NCBI GenBank assembly: GCA_034509735.1
Contig: JACGWO010000003.1
Coordinates: forward strand, 3,720,001-3,784,000
From: Sesamum alatum
Taxonomy: Eukaryota; Streptophyta; Magnoliopsida; Lamiales; Pedaliaceae
DNA: 64,000 nt
Reading direction: 5' to 3'
Shown here: positions 47,381 through 60,059 of the stretch, one piece after another
How the letters are laid out: every line of letters starts with the position of its first letter
Position numbering within the stretch: the first letter of the stretch is position 1
Position numbers and translations under genes: made by a program
Notes under the pieces: model-generated
What the model saw: the letters and a program-made list of their open reading frames with translations, nothing else
Databases searched by the model: none
What the model was told of the DNA's origin: nothing

Positions 47381-48830
47381 TAATTATTCAATATTCTCAA
47401 ATTAAAATTTTTCAAATTTGACCTGATTAATGAATTACAAAATTATAGTAATAATAACAATAACAAAACAAACACATTATATTAAAACAATTAGTATGAA
47501 ACTAAACAAAAATACCATAAAAATACCAATAAAATGAATTCGGAGATGAAGAGATTATATTCATTCAAACAACAAAAATAGAATCTGTTTTCGTTCACTA
47601 GCAAAATCCACACAATAGCATGACTAAACTGCACTTTGAATGGACATCGAAGAAGACAAGAAACAAAAGTGGTATAATAGATGGCTTCATTTTTTATACT
47701 AATTTTAATCTGAATTAATTCGTCAAGCTCTCTCCTCAAACTCTAATATATGCTAAAGCAAGATCCATAAAAAACTCCAAGTTTCCGCCCAACATTTTCA
47801 AGTTAACATCCTGTGAAATCATACACAAGATATTAATATGTCAGTTGCCAACATCATAATCACATTAAATGTGGAGGGTTGTTTGGAACTAAACTCTAAG
47901 ATAATCAAATATGGAGAAGGTAATAACTAAAATTATTTTTATTATAAACAGAGTATGGCAAGTTTAGTTTGAAATCCTCCCAAAGATACAAAATAAATCC
48001 TCTGTTCTAAAATTTGATACTAAGAAGTCCTGTGCACACTCCTTAAATTGACAAGTGGCCTAAACCAATCATCCCTGTTTTGGTATGCATTGACAATACA
48101 TTTAAACTAGTCTAATTACCTCATTGGTGTATGCCTTTAGAATAAGTGTTCTCTTAATGACAAGACATGAAGCGAATAAGTTGGAGTACATATCGTGATT
48201 CATGACTAAACTGAAATATAAACGGTACCCACATTATGTGCATATAAATATAACAATGATAGTATATTTCTGGAGACATCAATTTGTAACTATAGTTGAC
48301 ATCAAAAGATCTAAGGTATTGATATGTTTAACATTTTAGTGGATTAGCTAATAAGATAAGATAACATATTTATTGAATTAGCTAAAAAGATACAAACGGA
48401 ATGAACAAAAGGAGATATGTAAGTCTTTTCAATCATGAGATCTCCGTCCAAGTATAAGGTTCTACAGCCGTGCACTCAAATTGTGAAATTTGATTAGAGA
48501 GGTCCATTATAAGAGGTCTCTACCGAATCAACTTTAAATCAGACAATTTCATGTAACATTATTCGGCAGATACGCACCAAAACACACGTACACATTCTTA
48601 ATACAAGCATTACTGACCTTATTAGATCTGGGCATTGAGTAAGTAGGAGTACTTAAGCCGGAGGTGGGAAATAACTAAGAGGACCAGAGGTTGGAAGTAG
48701 GTAGGTGGTGGAGCAGAAAAATGACTGAACTGACCTGGATTAATGCACTATCCTGGAGAAACATGTTGGCCCGAAAAAATACCATAGCGGCAAGTACACT
48801 AGAAACGATATTTTGAACTTTCTCATCAAA
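47381..48830. other. CACTA interior, left part: no gene recognised
   Basis: An ORF at 47491-47739 (minus, 82 codons) has no recognisable domain. The rest shows exon/intron-like texture but no transposase motif that I can identify. Confidence 0.45.
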
Positions 48831-48835
48831 GTTAC

Positions 48836-50623
48836 TGTGATGCCCATAAATTTTTATACATAATTATGGTGTTAATTGGTAATTATTTAAGAAAATTTAG
48901 TTAATTAGTAGATATATTATAGATTAAATTGTGATCATATTAAGACTTGAACGGAGTGAATTGTAGCTTTATATAATATTTGGGAGCAAATTATATTAAT
49001 TAAGAAATTAAAAAGGACGTAATGGGTATTTTGGAAAAGTTTATTAAAATTTAAAAATAAAAAATAAAAAAAAGGGGTTGGAAAAAGATGGGTATTGACG
49101 CACCCATCAGTTTACTTTTTATAAAAGAACATTAATCACACATAATTCACAAACACACACACACACACAAAACCGAAATCGGCGAAAAAACAGGTAATTG
49201 ACATTTTATTTAAGAAATATTATAGAATATATTTGAAAATGTTATATTTAGTAAAGATAAGTATATTCTGAGATAAATATAATCCAAGAATTGTTATTAT
49301 AAATGGCAGTTATAATAGGATGAAGGGTTTAATGAAATATTGAGAGATTGGTGAAATATATATATATATATAAATACTATTTAATATTTTATTTAGAAAT
49401 TGGCATTCTAGATATTAATTATACGCATTATACCTTATGATAGGACACGGGGATAAAGCAGATGATCGTACGACTTCATATCAGCTAACTAAATCTGTAT
49501 AAGATCAAGGTAAGTAAATAATTAGTGCTACTTATATATGTTCTTTATTTCTATTAGTGTGTACATAAATAATTAGTATTATCTATATATGTTTCACTTC
49601 TTGTGATATTACTTTTATGTGAGCCGATGATTCGTGCTAGCACTAATATATTTTGAACTGTACAAGTGGTTGATGATTACTTTGAATGATTATGTCGTGA
49701 AAGTGAAATGAGGAAACCATTGAGATATGTTATGTGCTTGTACGTAAAATATGCTACTATGTGGTTTTATGTGGCTAGTTGGCTTACAAGAACGGTTATA
49801 TGTGGAATCGAGGGAGTGATGAAAATTAAATGTAATTATAATATGAATACCCCTTGATGTTGTTGAATAGCCTATGTGGCAAAATGAAATGAAAAGAGCT
49901 ATGATGCGATATGAAAGAGCTATGATGCGATGTGAAAAGAGCTATGATGCGAAATAAGATTGATGAGCCTGTGTGTCATGCCAAGGGGATTCATGTATAT
50001 ATATATAAATGAATAGTGAGGTTGAGTTGGTGGAGAAAAACACTATATCACCTTTCTGGTAAGCCAACTAGGAAAAGATAAGTTTGATTGGTTGTCGTGT
50101 TATGGGATGACTACGTAGAGTAAAGAAATGAAATTTGCTTGATTAAGTTGATTATATTTTATATACGTTGCTTGTTCTTGTCTTGTAGATATAATTGAAG
50201 TGCGTGTATAGTGGTACCGGTTATTTACTTATTGAGTTGCAGGCTCATCCCTTTGCTAATAATTTCAAGCGTAGATTTTGCTGTGCCTACTCACGACAGT
50301 TAGGTCCACATTTTGCATTCCAGTCAGGTCGGGCCAGTATGCAGTTTTCTCCTCATTGTAAATAGAAATAGAAGTCTCATTTTGAATTAAAAGCGAGAAT
50401 AGCATGTGAACTAATTATAATAGTCCCATTTTTGTCGTACTTGATATATGTATATATGATCTTGCGGATGAGATATTAAATATTCTCGTTGTGATGATGA
50501 GACTATGTGTATATATACTCAACAGGGACTAGATTATGTGCCTAATTACACATATAATCAGGGTTTACATTAAGTGTGATATTTAAGGAAGATATAGTCG
50601 TAGTGCCGTTAGAGGGTGCTACA
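48836..50623 (+). repeat. Solo LTR, gypsy-like family G, copy 2 (1788 bp)
   Basis: Starts TGTGATGCCC and ends GGGTGCTACA, with the 5-bp duplication GTTAC at 48831-48835 and 50624-50628. It is about 450 bp shorter than copy 1; contains a CA-repeat near 49155-49170. It inserted a few bases past the stop codon of a minus-strand reading frame inside the CACTA element. Confidence 0.88.
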
Positions 50624-50631
50624 GTTACTAC

Positions 50632-50723
50632 TCATTTCTTGTAGCTCTCGTTGTTGTTCTCTAACTCTTGAATTCGTTCCTTATATTGCTCCAAATGGGT
50701 GAAGATGAGAGCTCCATCATTTG
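50632..50723 (-). pseudogene. Probable last exon of a TNPA-like gene in the CACTA
   Basis: The minus strand reads NDGALIFTHLEQYKERIQEL and more, then TGA at 50634-50632, after an AG acceptor-like site. The pattern of a G-A/S residue pair, a helix with EQYKER and a Glu/Asn-rich end resembles the C-terminus of Transposase_24 proteins, but the piece is short and the call rests on that and on its place in a CACTA element. Confidence 0.4.
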
Positions 50724-50729
50724 CTTAAA

Positions 50730-53700
50730 TACACACTAAGAAATACACAGAAAGCACAGTCAGCTGCTTCAATTTGAGGACTTTATCAGGAACCAATTAT
50801 GGAAGACCGCCGGCAGCACCTGTATCATAACACAGACAGTAAAATTCATCCAAGGAGGAAAATCTAACTCCATCGAAGAGCAAAATATCTTACAGAAGGG
50901 GCTGTCAATGTTATATCTTATATGCACCACACAACTAAAAACTTCTGACGACCTGGATGATCTTGTCGCAACTAAAAACTTCTGACGACCTGGATGATCT
51001 TGTCGCAAGTCTTATATTCATGATGACATAATGTTCCAGTTGGTTTTCCTTCTTTTTTTTTTTTTTAAAGAACATGTATCAATGTAGTAAATATTTTATC
51101 ACATTTCTTCATGTAATCAAGGAACAAAGATGATTATAACAAACTTGAAAAATACATGAAAGCACTAAGAAGAACTAATGAATTTACTGACAGAGAGCTT
51201 TTGATCAGCATGAAAGTCCAACCTGGAGCTTTCTGTATTATGCAATCAAGTCAAAGTTAGCCTGACCATGTGAAACTAGTGCATTTGATTAGTGACTGCA
51301 AGCTATTGCTAATGAAATTTACTCCTGTCTCCCATAATGCATTAGAGGCCTCTCCAGCAAACCGAGAACACTGAGTTAGGTCTACCAATATGAAAAGTCC
51401 TTCTATAAGCTCCAAGATATTCAGGTTAAGTTGCCCAGTATTTTCACCACCCAATCAAAAAGACGAGTCCTTTTCAATACATTGAAATCATAAATTTGTG
51501 ATCCCTAAAGTAGACAGAGCAACTTAACTAAGGGAAAGGGAGGAATTCAGGATTGGCTTAGGGTTGATCCTACTAAATTCAGATGTCTTAACTTAAGTGA
51601 GCAAGAAGTACCTATCTGTTAAAGAAAGTTATAACTTCAACAATTTTTCCCATTACTTCTACTAGCAAACCCAAAACCTGTTAAAGAAATAATTAGATTA
51701 GCCATCATAAGCAATAGTAGTACAGAATATAGAAAAGTGTGAGATGGTAGACAAATTTGTGTTGTGCAACTGAAACAAAAGATCATAATGTTCTATAAAG
51801 TTCTCCCTGACAGGAGAATTACTAAAAAAATAAAAGTCATATCATGAATCCAACTAAAAATGATCATTGTTTTAGAGAGCTGAAATTTGGTACTCACATC
51901 TACTTATTACTCGATCTCAGAACAGTCATTGAAGTTTTGTATTCACATCAACACCTATAAAGATATATTAATGTTGGAAGCAAGTCTAACTTAAAGATTT
52001 TAACTCAAAGAAATTACATATAGTACTCAAATAGAGCTTTCACGATGAAGATCATTGATAACAATAGCAATTTATATTAATAATTAGAAAACACTGAGCT
52101 AGAATAGATCTACTCTGACATAGTGATTACCTATCTCCGTATATGAAATTGAACCATGCAGGTTCTTTTTAGCTGCACTATGAGGACAAAGGAATCTGAA
52201 TATATGACATCAAAACACAAGCATTAAACTTAGTTGCTCACCGGAGCTTCCACCGTCGATTTCACTGGAGCTTTGAGTTTTTCTGGAATTGGGACTCAAA
52301 TCCTTCAAAAACAAGCATCAAACTTAGTTTGTGAAAGACTCTTGCTGAAAGGAGGTGGACCGAGAGAGTTGGAAATGCAAGAACAATTCTTGATTAAACA
52401 ATAATTATGGTACAAAGTCTTTAGTATTTTAAGTTTAAGAATAATGAACATAGGCTTTGCTGTATATCTCAAGTTTTGTTTGAATAAATTATTTTTAAGG
52501 GTAAATCTAGATTATAAACTACATGAGGCTCTGGAAATGAAATTTTCACAACTGGATACCGATGACATGTTGAAACTGTGATGCATTTCTAAATGATAGA
52601 TGTCCTTTTAGCAGTAAAAGCAAATAGTTATGAATTTCACAGTGCTGCCTTACCTCCCTTATAGCTGAAGCAGAAATTCTCTACTATAATGGTACCGCTC
52701 ACGACTCTCGAATCAACACTCTCCAGTCTGTTATAAATTACAGAAGAGTGTGAACACGTATATTGCAACCAGAAACTAGTAATGAATAAGTTGACTACTG
52801 AACAAAGATAAGGACGAGAATATCAACCAACTCACATTTCACTTCCAATAATTTAAACAATGATAATCGTAAAGATTTTTAAAATTTTCAGCTAAAACAA
52901 CACACTTTAATATCTTTGTTCAAGTCTATAAGAGTTGGGCCAAGTTCAAACAAGGATCCTCAGGACCAAATACACCACAACTTTGTCACCAATTGCACAA
53001 GCAAACAATACTGTAGTATTTGTAGGGCCACAAAGTGCTTTAATTCCCAGTGATGGTGCACTACTTTCTGAGGTTTTTGGCTTACACGTAAGTTTTCCTT
53101 TGAAATTTTTTTCCAAGAAAAAACAATTTTGTCAGGAATATCTTTCTGATTGTATGAAATTTGTAAGATTTGAGAAAATAGAGGAACTGCTTGTGAGATA
53201 AATATCATCTTACATCGATTCATCTCCTGAATTTTTTTTCCATTTTCGGCTCGGTCATTCTTATACACTCTGAATGAATCTTGTCGAAATATTTTTCGAA
53301 ACATTTGGCCGAATATATGCGAAAACAGAAGGAATCCAAATAGAAGGCAAGTGTTTACCATTCATGGATCTCAGCATCCCAAGTCCATGTACACTGTATG
53401 TGTATCGCGAAGGGGAGTTCAAACAATTTGCCTAAGAGTTTCGATAGGCCAAAATTCGGAATTAAAAAGAAAACAGCATGCACGAAACAATCCATCAGAT
53501 TTAGATTAAACTAGGCAAACAAAGACGTGGCTCACCGGATCTTCCACCGTCGATTTTCAGTGTAGTTTTGAGTTCACCGGAGCTTTGAGTTATTTTAGAA
53601 TTGGAACTGAAATCCTCCAAATCCTAGACTTCCGTAGTGAGATTCAAGTGAAGCTCAACCGTAGAGAAGAAAATGGAGCTCAATCTTCATCGGTGAATCT

Positions 53701-53780
53701 CCAAATTGGGGATTTTGCTTTTGGGAAGACAACAGAGTATTCGATACATGTTCTCTTTTGTTTTCCTATTTTCTCCATAT
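50730..53780 (-). other. CACTA interior, right part: exon-like pieces
   Basis: Several minus-strand pieces look like exons: 51454-51257 (LNLNILELIEGLFILVDLTQ), about 52735-52650 (ESVDSRVVSGTIIVENFCF, followed by GTAAGG), and two similar segments at 52315-52240 and 53615-53530, each ending in a GTGAGC donor after TCGACGGTGGAAG. I do not recognise the product. The doubled donor segment suggests alternative or duplicated first exons. It could be the transposon's own gene or captured host sequence. Confidence 0.35.
50933..51006. repeat. Exact 37-bp tandem duplication
   Basis: Two identical units (50933-50969 and 50970-51006) starting AACTAAAAACTTCTGACG. It lies in the CACTA interior and shifts any reading frame through it by one base. 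Confidence 0.95.
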
Positions 53781-54364
53781 AAACCTTCATATAATTATTA
53801 ATGAAGTATTCCCTTTTTACAAAAAGAAAAAAGAAAAAAGAACCCCTTCAATTAATTTTTGGAGGCCCAATTCAATTGTAACTTATTATATATAATTAGT
53901 TTGAAGTTTTTTATTTTAATTAAAAATATTATTAATAAAAGGACATTTTCTTATGTTTGCGTTTAATTAATTGAAATTAAAATATTAAAATTTATATGTA
54001 TATATAAATATAATTTATAATGTTACAATAAAAATTTTTCCAATTTAATTATTTATATTTTGCAATGAATTCTTTTGTTGCTAAATTTTGTTATATGTTA
54101 TTTATTTTTATAAAATTTGCAGCTATGAATTCTGCAACGAAAATTTTATCAAGAAATGTTTAAAGTTTTTACCAAAGCCAGCTATGAATTTTTGCAACAT
54201 AAAACTTTCTTTTTAATTTTAGCAATGAAATATTTCGTTTCTAACGTTAATTTTGAAACTACAAAAACTTAAAATTCTTATCCCTTGCTAAATTCATTGT
54301 TGATCACCAACAAATCTACTCTCGTTTCTAATTTTCGTTGCTATTTGTTGATTTTCTTGTAATG

Positions 54365-54785
54365 TTACGTTATTTGACGTTTTTTCTTTTAACTTTCTAA
54401 AGTATCATTTTAGTTCTGCATCTTTATATTTTTTATAATTTCGGTTCTTTTATTCGTCGGAGTTCACCTCCACCAACAAGAAGGGTGAACTCCGACAAAA
54501 AAAGGACAGGAATCGTGAAAATAAAAAAAATGTAGGAGATCAAAATGTTACTTTAAAAAATTAAAGGACAAAAATGCTAACAAAATTAGGTCAATATGAA
54601 CAAAAGCTCCAATTTTAAAATGTCACGTGAGATGCACATGCATTTTTTCGGCGAGAAGGGTGAACTACGGTGAAAAAATGACTAAAATCACGAAAATTAA
54701 AGAGGCATAGGACCAAAATGCCACTCTAAAAAGTTAAATACCGAAAACGCCAAATGACCTAAGTTACGGGACCAAAAATTCATTT
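54365..54785. mobile_element. Remainder of the split GGTCC-type MITE (R3)
   Basis: Together with 46955-46981 it equals 22958-23384 of R2. The right terminus CTAAGTTACGGGACCAAAAA is inverted to the left one at 46960. Confidence 0.72.
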
Positions 54786-55207
54786 AAGCCTTACTCTCCA
54801 CTTTACCACACAATTAAAATAAATTAATAAAATAATTTTTTTTTAATTTGAGTTATTCAAATAGTTAACTCAATATTTTATCTTTTACATTAAAAAATGT
54901 GCATGTGGGGTAATTGAATCTCAAAATCCGTTAAGCAGATTTAGTCCTTGCCTTCAACGGAGTCGATAAATTAATCAATTAACCAGTAAAAAGGTTGATG
55001 CCAACTGGCAACTGGTGATCATTCAGTATAGAAAAAAAAAAGTAAGTAAACATTCAACTAGATATATTTACATGTTTAGGTTGATACCCCAATCGTACTT
55101 GAGCATACAAGCTCTGACTGTTACCATTAGATAGCGAGGAAGAGAAATCAGGGGATGACTTACAACCTTGAAATCCCTTGTGCAAATCCTAGAGCAAATT
55201 CTGCACC

Positions 55208-55496
55208 CACAGGTAGAAACTTAATTCTTAACCATGACTAAAAATACATAGTCTTAGTAAATAGTTATTAATTACGATCATGCAACGATTGTTGATCGTG
55301 GTTTTTTCGAGTGTGGCTAAAATATTTATCATGGCTAAAATTCATGACAAAAAATATTGTCATGACTTATAGCCATAGCACAGATAATTTTCATGGTGGA
55401 TAATTAAGTTTTTGCATCAATTTTATTTAATCATGATTAATAATAATTATTTACCACGATTTTAGTCCCTAGCCAATACTAAATTTTCTTCTAGTG
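55208..55496. mobile_element. CACTA-derived MITE in R3
   Basis: Third copy of the element at 14988-15275, flanked by ACC on both sides and ending TTCTTCTAGTG. Confidence 0.7.
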
Positions 55497-55727
55497 ACCC
55501 TAATCATCACCAACAAGAGACCACACATTAAATAGTTGTGATCAAGATGTTGTAATGACCTTCAAAATCCAACCACTGGTGCAACTGATCTGCAACCCAT
55601 TCAATAGAAATAGTAGCATCAACAAAGCTTCTTGTACACGAACAGGACACTTGGGATTCTTTTAAATTGAATCCCTCTTTGAAAGACCTGTTTCATGAAA
55701 GATTTTCCCATAAATTCCTCTTATGAA

Positions 55728-55915
55728 AACCTAGCTAATTTTCAAAATCTCGTAGGAAAATTATGTACAAAACTCCAATTTGGATTAAATTTCATCAATT
55801 TTGAAACTTGAAGGATTAAATAAAATTTGGACATAATTATCGAATTAAAATTAATATTGGGGATACGTAACGAAGTAAAAAAATAATTTTTCCATTTAAT
55901 ATCGGAGAAAAATAC
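55728..55915. repeat. Right half of the GC-cored foldback element (R3)
   Basis: Only the right arm (matching 25160-25335) remains; the left arm and the GC-rich centre are absent. The break joins TATGAAAAC to CTAGCTAATTTTC. Confidence 0.7.
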
Positions 55916-56224
55916 AGGTGTTCAAAATTAAAATATGAAACCCCAGTGATCCAGATCAACTGCAAACAACACGCTTCCGATTGCCAATACACTTAAGACG
56001 CATAAGTAAACAACAAAAAAGTAAAATCAACCTGAAAAAAAAATAAACTGAAAAGTGTAACTATCAAGCACTACTATTACAATTGACATTAATTATTTAT
56101 TAATTTATTTACCAAAGTCACAACAGCTCAGCCACTCCATCAACAAATCAACAACTGAAAGTTTCTATTTAAGCAACTTAAAGGACACATGAAACAATCA
56201 AGAACTAGTTGTTGGATCAAATTT

Positions 56225-56895
56225 TATTAATTTTATTTAAAGTAATAATATTATTTAATATTTTGTTATTTTTCGTTCACTCTCAATGATATCATACCAC
56301 TTGTGAATATTTCCCCATGCTTGAAAGCACTCTAAATTATAGTCATTGGATCTTAAGCATGAAGAATCGTAATTTTATGCATGATAAGACAATATTTTGA
56401 AAATATCTCTACATTATTTTTGCCTTTGTATTAAACAATAGTGATGGGGGAAAATTAATTCCTGATATATTTATCACAAAGATCATGAGTACATAATTAA
56501 GGTTCATGATGCAATCTTCAGTGAAATAGTCTGAAAGAAAACTTCTAACATGAAAATGAAATCAAACAAAATCGATTCTGCTTAGAAGTTAATATGAGAG
56601 GGCCCGATAAAATATAATTTAACCCCTTGTGATGTGAAGAATGTTTAGAAAACTTCCCCAAGAAAAACAAATATAACGAAAACCCCCAACAATATTTTAA
56701 AAAATATATCAAAAGACAACGCCCTCCACACTGGTGTTGTGCCACACGCGCCCTTCGTTTCACTTGGCCTAATTTTTAAATAATAAAATTAATTTTACAT
56801 TTTAATTTATGAACTGTCTTATTTTGCTTGTTGCCTTTGAAACTTTGCAGGAAACAAATCAAATGTTCTTAACTATATTGAATACTAACATTAAC
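56225..56895. repeat. ALMT 3'-flank repeat, copy 4
   Basis: Fourth copy, directly 3' of the R3 ALMT C-terminal exon, without the 772-bp insertion seen in R2. Confidence 0.8.
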
Positions 56896-57437
56896 GAATA
56901 TACACCAAAATAATAACAATTGATAGGTTACAAATAATTACTACTGAAACTATTACAAAACATTATACCCTCCAATCAACTCATGGTCTTCGTGGGAAGG
57001 TTGACAATCTTTGTCGCCAAATGGTAATTGTCAGTCAATCTTGATACCTACATGATTAATAGGGTCAGCAGCGTTATCATACTACTGTAGTGTTCCACCA
57101 CCTTGCCTCCAGCATTTTATTCACTTGTATTAATATATTATCAGTGTGTTCTAGATTTTCATCATCAGGTTGTTGCTCCTTATTAACTCGAGCCTTTGAG
57201 TGGTAATTTTGGAAACATGCTTTATTCGAAAGTTCAATAATAGATACATAAATTTTCTCTATGGATCATGTTATATTAATAAGTACTGAGGTGATAAGGG
57301 TCTAGAAGGTCTATGGATGGCATTGAGGCCTTTGCTAGTATGCTTTTTATATCATCAACACCCGCTTTGGAATAATTGATGTGAACTTCACCGACTGAGG
57401 ATGGATATGTCACTGATTAATTATTGAGGTTGAATCC

Positions 57438-59668
57438 TGAAGGACAAGCGGATCCGCCCGAGAGCGCGAGCGGAAGCGAGGAAAGCGAAATAAGTGCGTA
57501 AATTTAAATCAAATTCAAAATACGCGAATCCCAAGGGGTGTACCCTTGGGTGCTCAACCGGGCGTTCGGTGTAGGATGTGTAAATATTAAAACATATATT
57601 TAAACACATAGTGCATAGATATACAAATGAAATCAATCAAAGCGTAATAAACCGTTACCTTTGATTGTTTAGCGTATGCTCCCGGCTACTAGCGTTGTTC
57701 CTTCTCCGGAATGCTCACGAAATCCAAACGTATGGATTCTCCAAAGGTGATCCACACCACATCGGAAGAAACACACGTCCTTCTTGCTAAGAAAAGAACG
57801 GGTTTAGGAAGGAATCGGTTTAAGAGAAAGAACACTATGAATTAGTGTTCTCTTAAACTTACTTTGTTCTTCTTCTTGATTCAAAATCAAGTGAATAACA
57901 CAAGTGTAAGAGAGGGAGGGAGCACGAAATTTTGAGAGAGAGGAGAGGATTTTTGTCTTCTCTTTTTCCTAGAAAAAGATGAATAATGAATCACTTATGC
58001 TTGGTGTTGTATATTCTAATATATATACATAATTAATGTGATTATTGGAATGTGTGTAGGTTCATCCAAGGATGTCTAGATTCATTCCAATCAATCACCA
58101 TCAATTCTTCAATCAAGCCTACCAAAATTTATGGTATGATCAAATCATACCAAAAGGGAAGAGCTTGATTGGAGTTGATTTGTCTCTTTCCAAAAGAGAC
58201 AAGTCAACATACCACCTAGCATGAAACATGGCTGATTTTGCTTCCTCCAAGGGAGCATATCGGCCATATTTAATTAAGGGAAGAAGTCCAACTTCTTCCT
58301 ATTCCAAATTAGGAATTATTTCTCCTCTCGGGTATAATTTAACGGACCGGGTTTTATCGTAATCCAATTACGACGAACCCAATATTAAATCCAATTTAAT
58401 GTCCACTTAAATTATTCCGTTGATCTTTTAATCCAATTAAAAGATCCAACGTCTCAACATCTCAACTTTCCATATTTAATCGAAAATCCAATTTACCGAT
58501 TAAAATGAAAGCCCGATACAATATCGGCCCGTCCATCCAATAGACTTTTCCCTTAAGTAATCCAATTAGTTATTTTATCCTTCGAGATTGACTCCAAGTC
58601 GATCTCTCAACCTCCTCGGTGATTTGTGTGTGACCCTTTAGGTTCACCCTCAGCTAGACTTGGGCCCGTGTCCCACAAGGGCCCGTTACCATGGGTGGCC
58701 GTCTAGCAACGGTCCATGGCACTAGAGACTAGGTGAATTGGTGTGAACATTTAGGCGCCGATTCCGTACGGGTACGATCCTTCCGTCTACCGTCTCCCGG
58801 CCTTAGTCTAGGGTATGGAATTGGGCGTCGGTTCCCATCCTTGACTAGGCATCTATGCTTAATACTCGAGACTACGTATGCTTCATTGCATCGACACAGG
58901 AAACCATTCCCTGTTCGACCAACCACTGTGGCCACAGCTTCAAACAGCATGTACGTGTCTCCGAGTGCATAGGAGATACCTCTGTCATATACTGACAGGG
59001 GACGGATCCTCTTCTTGGAATCCACCGTCCTCGCTACACATTCTGACTGCACTGGACAAGGCTTATAATGATCATCTTACAGAATGATCACCTCTCGCCA
59101 GATCCAAGATACAGCCGTCCTGTGCACGTAACTGCCATGATTCCTCAAGTCTGAGGATTACTCCCGTACTATCGGAACCGGGGAATCCAATCATACCGAC
59201 CAAGCCTCCAAGGCTTCCATATGATGATCCCCGCGAGTCAGTCCAGTCGGCTCGACCCTAGTCGACCAACCCATCAAGATCGTGTAGGCGTCCCACGCCT
59301 GTCGCCGATGAAACACGGCACTCATCCAATGAACACGACTCTTGACGCAAGTCTCAATAGGACTCTCAATGCCCTGTCTCGAGGTCCTCGACTTGGAACG
59401 TTTCAGACCCAACTCTTAATCAGTTGGTTTCATGACCACCATCCAATGCGTGGCCCAACTGCACGAGTTGTTATCCATGGTCTGTGGGCTTTGTTGCGAT
59501 ATAAGTTAAATACCATTTTAACAAATGTAAGATGAGCGCAACAAAGAAGGTACCATTGGTGACGAATACTCATCTTATTCATCACATAATAATATTACAT
59601 TCACATCAAGTTGTCGGATAGGTTACAAATTGCCAAACCTATTGGCTTTCTGGTCACCTATTCCAACA
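57438..59668 (-). repeat. Family A solo LTR, complete (2231 bp)
   Basis: The only full-length family A LTR in the window: starts TGAAGGACAAG at 57438, ends TTCCAACA at 59668, flanked by AATCC (57433-57437) and ATTCC (59669-59673), a 5-bp duplication with one change. R2 at 27676-27690 shows the unoccupied site. No internal region remains, so LTR-LTR recombination removed it. Confidence 0.93.
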
Positions 59669-59991
59669 ATTCCTCAATGCCTTTCCTGATTGATCAATGA
59701 TAATTTTTATCCAGGTTTCATGGATTCTTGTTGGAGTTCCAGTGGTAACTGCTAGTGAAATTGAGTTAGTTAGCTAAAGAAATCAAAATGGCTAAGTAGT
59801 GATAAATTGAGGAATGCTTGCCTAATGTGTGGAGTTTGTGCATCCAATAAGTATTTTGGATTGGCATGCACATTCCCTGACTAGAACACCAATCTCCAAA
59901 TATTATTCCCAAGGGTGGTGAAACCCAAAATTACCATGACCAGGCTTTCACCATGCTTGACTTGTCTAAAAATATTTATCAATTAATATTA

Positions 59992-60059
59992 CAATATCAT
60001 AGGTAACAAGAGAGAGAGGAGAAAGGAAATCGTGTAGTGCCTACCTATGATAAATGATA
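59992..60059. mobile_element. 68-bp insertion with 8-bp target duplication
   Basis: TAATATTA occurs at 59984-59991 and 60060-60067, while R2 has it once (near 27965). The insert contains a perfect 10-base inverted repeat ATCATAGGTA / TACCTATGAT (59996-60005, 60042-60051). An 8-bp duplication suits hAT elements; the size suits a tiny MITE or an excision remnant. Confidence 0.5.

Larger units (their letters stand above)
46982..54364. mobile_element. CACTA (En/Spm) transposon, 7.4 kb, in R3
   Basis: Left terminus CACTACAAGAAAATACC; inverted right terminus CATTACAAGAAAATC (one change in the CACTA). The 3-bp duplication TTA occurs at 46979-46981 and 54365-54367. Both ends carry the subterminal motifs TTAGCAACGAA and TTGCTAA many times (46990-47380 and 54040-54340). 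It splits the GGTCC-type MITE; the unbroken version is in R2 at about 22982. A ~1.8-kb solo LTR is nested in it. No TNPD transposase was recognised, so it is probably non-autonomous. Confidence 0.9.

Noticed and set aside
52935..53361. Overlapping frames on both strands, 88 and 133 codons
   Set aside because: No recognisable motif in either strand; lies in the CACTA interior. Kept only as part of the exon-like region.
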